Of a stretch of DNA of 7,626 nucleotides, positions 6,563 to 7,626 are shown piece after piece. How positions within the stretch are numbered: the first letter of the stretch is position 1; each line of letters starts with the position of its first letter. The position numbers and the translations under genes are program-made. This stretch comes from an uncultured Bacilli bacterium (GTDB lineage Bacteria > Bacillota_I > Bacilli_A > RFN20 > CAG-288), in assembly GCA_948525355.1 (NCBI GenBank), contig CAOSOP010000053.1, forward strand, positions 1 to 7,626, in the 5' to 3' direction. A model generated the notes under the pieces. That model had not been told where the DNA came from. It worked only from the letters and a program-made list of their open reading frames with translations, and did no database searches.

Positions 6563-7315
6563 ATGAAAACAAAAGTAGACATCAAAAAATATGATGTAAG
6601 GCGAGCAATAATTAATCTATGCATCGCCAGCGTTCTTAGCGCACTAGGCATACTGATTATGGTCATCGGAGGATTCTGTATGCGTTATCCTATCGCATCT
6701 TGGTTAGTTCTAGAACCTTCAGATACTGTTGTACTTGTAACATATGTCCTATGTGGTTGGCCATATGCAATAATATGTGCCATTTTAAAGGCAGTTATTG
6801 ATATATTAGCCTTCGGACTTACTGGTCCATTTGGAATAGGACAAATAACTGCAGTAATAACTTCATTTATTTATATTGGAACTTTAAGTATATGTAAGTT
6901 AGTCTTTAAAAAGTTAAACAAAAGCATAGTACAAAGAATTGCATCTTACGCAATAATAATTTTAGCAGTCTCAGTAATAATGACAATACTAAATTACATA
7001 TTTATCACACCAACATACTTGTCATGGAAATTCGATACCTGCTTTAATCCTATATATACTGGAACAATTGAAAATCCAATGTTGCCATATAAAGGTAGCC
7101 TTTTCGTTGTTTGCTTCTTGTTATATTTCCCATTCAATTTAATAAAAGGTTTAATAGTATGTGCATTATTCGAAATATTATACATAACAATAATTCCATA
7201 TTTCAAAAAGCTTTTTGAAACATTAACCACAAGATCAAATGTAGTTGTAACTATAGAAGAAGAAAATAAAGGTTCTAACGAATCTAATGACAAAAAAGAA
7301 GATTTAAATCAATAA
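6563..7315 (+). CDS. ribU: Riboflavin ECF transporter substrate-binding S component, RibU-type
   Basis: A 250-residue integral membrane protein that would bind riboflavin outside the cell and work with the shared ECF module (EcfA, EcfA', EcfT), which is not in this window. Family features: an Ala-rich first helix (about 18-40); RYPIASWLVLEPSDTVVLVTYVLCGW (41-66), with the RibU-typical 'hydrophobic-x-SD' motif; GWPYAIICAILKAVID; then NYIFITPTY (144-152) and FPFNLIKG (189-196), both characteristic of RibU. About six hydrophobic helices are visible. It is longer than many RibU proteins (about 190-210), through a loop at about 150-180 (outside, with Cys160) and a charged C-terminal tail (221-250). 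The AAGGAG at 6547-6552 lies 10 nt before the ATG. The FMN riboswitch upstream strongly supports the substrate. Its stop is 13 bp from that of the convergent gene, with no good terminator between. Confidence 0.93.
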   Translation: MKTKVDIKKYDVRRAIINLCIASVLSALGILIMVIGGFCMRYPIASWLVLEPSDTVVLVTYVLCGWPYAIICAILKAVIDILAFGLTGPFGIGQITAVITSFIYIGTLSICKLVFKKLNKSIVQRIASYAIIILAVSVIMTILNYIFITPTYLSWKFDTCFNPIYTGTIENPMLPYKGSLFVVCFLLYFPFNLIKGLIVCALFEILYITIIPYFKKLFETLTTRSNVVVTIEEENKGSNESNDKKEDLNQ

Positions 7316-7328
7316 AAAACGATAATAT

Positions 7329-7626
7329 TTAAATGTTGGCTTCGCCTTTTTGCGTGTCGCTTTGGTATGAGTTTGGCCAGTTGTTTGGGGTAAAAAGGTT
7401 GTCATCTATCCACTTTTCTCCTATCGTTTGAGATGTACCTAAATAGACTTTTAGCTTGTATGTTGAGGCCATTTCTGAAGAGTAGTATTGATACATTCTA
7501 TTGGCTTGTAATAGGGTGTTGAGCGCAGAAGCAACTTCTAACTTACTTAATGGGTTGTTTCTTAAATTGACCCAGAATAATAAACAAAAGTGTTGCTTTT
7601 TGTTAAAAAGATGATGCATTTTGTTT
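7329..7626 (-). CDS. Unidentified protein, C-terminal part (runs off right edge)
   Basis: The minus frame ends with TAA at 7329-7331 and stays open to the window edge. An ATG at 7619 is present, but the frame continues upstream (two more codons, Asn-Lys), so the true start is probably outside. At least 98 codons are seen. Visible features: a short hydrophobic stretch (HFCLLFWVN), then a probable helix (LSKLEVASALNTLLQANRMYQYY), then YKLKVYLGTSQ and a Trp-containing C-terminus, PNNWP...QKGEANI. The C-terminus resembles the peptide encoded at 1-57 on the other strand. I do not recognise the family. Coding is supported by the uninterrupted frame in AT-rich DNA and by that paralogue-like match. 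The gene is convergent with ribU. A shadow reading on the plus strand is not preferred. Confidence 0.6.
   Translation of the reverse strand, partial: NKMHHLFNKKQHFCLLFWVNLRNNPLSKLEVASALNTLLQANRMYQYYSSEMASTYKLKVYLGTSQTIGEKWIDDNLFTPNNWPNSYQSDTQKGEANI
7341..7354 (-). repeat. Right copy of the 14-bp inverted word
   Basis: Inverted counterpart of 41-54. A TGGCCA encoding Trp-Pro also recurs upstream in each gene (25-30 and 7374-7379). The gap between the two words differs by 9 bp (10 versus 19), a three-codon difference that keeps the frame. Confidence 0.5.

Noticed and set aside
6994..7293. Minus-strand frame of 99 residues
   Set aside because: Antisense to the C-terminal half of ribU, which is clearly the real gene.
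7338..7351. Tiny hairpin GGC-TTC-GCC followed by TTTTT as a ribU terminator
   Set aside because: A 3-bp stem is too weak, and the bases are accounted for as the conserved coding end of the opposite gene.
7333..7431. Plus-strand small frame of 32 codons starting MLASPFC
   Set aside because: No ribosome binding site, and it mirrors the opposite gene, which has the paralogue support.
1..7626. Insertion sequence or composite transposon bounded by the inverted 14-bp words
   Set aside because: No transposase, no target-site duplication visible, and the similarity follows codons inside gene ends.
1..7626. CRISPR array, tRNA or rRNA
   Set aside because: No regularly spaced direct repeats, cloverleaf or rRNA-like sequence were seen on either strand.

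Overview
The window is AT-rich bacterial DNA (about 30% G+C by eye). It uses TGG for Trp, and no coding frame needs TGA read through, so the standard bacterial code fits. AGGAGG-type ribosome binding sites, sigma-A style promoters, the gene families (PepT, PadR/DUF1700/DUF4097, an ECF S component) and an FMN riboswitch all point to a low-GC Bacillota. A host-associated member of the Bacilli or Erysipelotrichia, or a walled relative of the Mollicutes, seems likely, but I cannot assign a genus.

Layout. (1) Positions 1-57 are the last 18 codons of a gene entering from the left. (2) Positions 129-1328 (+) encode peptidase T with all expected metal and catalytic residues. (3) A bidirectional terminator at 1344-1393 lies between pepT and a leftward operon. 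(4) The leftward operon, 3460 down to 1395, encodes in transcription order a PadR repressor, a DUF1700/HAAS membrane protein with a long coiled coil, and a DUF4097-type surface protein with a beta-repeat pattern. Its promoter is exactly TTGACA-N17-TATAAT, and a 7-bp perfect dyad lies over the -10, as expected for autorepression. (5) Divergent from it, 3617-6289 (+) encodes an 890-residue ABC exporter-like protein with fused ATPase and MacB/FtsX-type permease and an extracellular domain of about 430 residues. (6) Positions 6351-6562 hold a promoter, an FMN riboswitch and its expression platform, controlling (7) a RibU-type riboflavin transporter S component at 6563-7315. (8) Positions 7329-7626 (-) are the C-terminal part of an unrecognised gene that runs off the right edge.

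How it fits together. The divergent block at 1395-6289 looks like a self-contained envelope-sensing or export module. PadR represses its own operon, the DUF1700 and DUF4097 proteins form a membrane-anchored pair, and the ABC protein is the likely effector or partner. The riboflavin block is a standard vitamin-uptake unit, shut off when FMN is plentiful. The two unknown gene ends at the window edges share the C-terminal pattern PxxWP...QKGE and a 14-bp identical DNA word in inverted orientation. They are probably paralogues, facing inward, around the 7.2-kb block.

The most promising leads are the unknown paralogue pair at the edges and the unusually elaborated PadR-DUF1700-DUF4097/ABC module. 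The remaining genes look ordinary.
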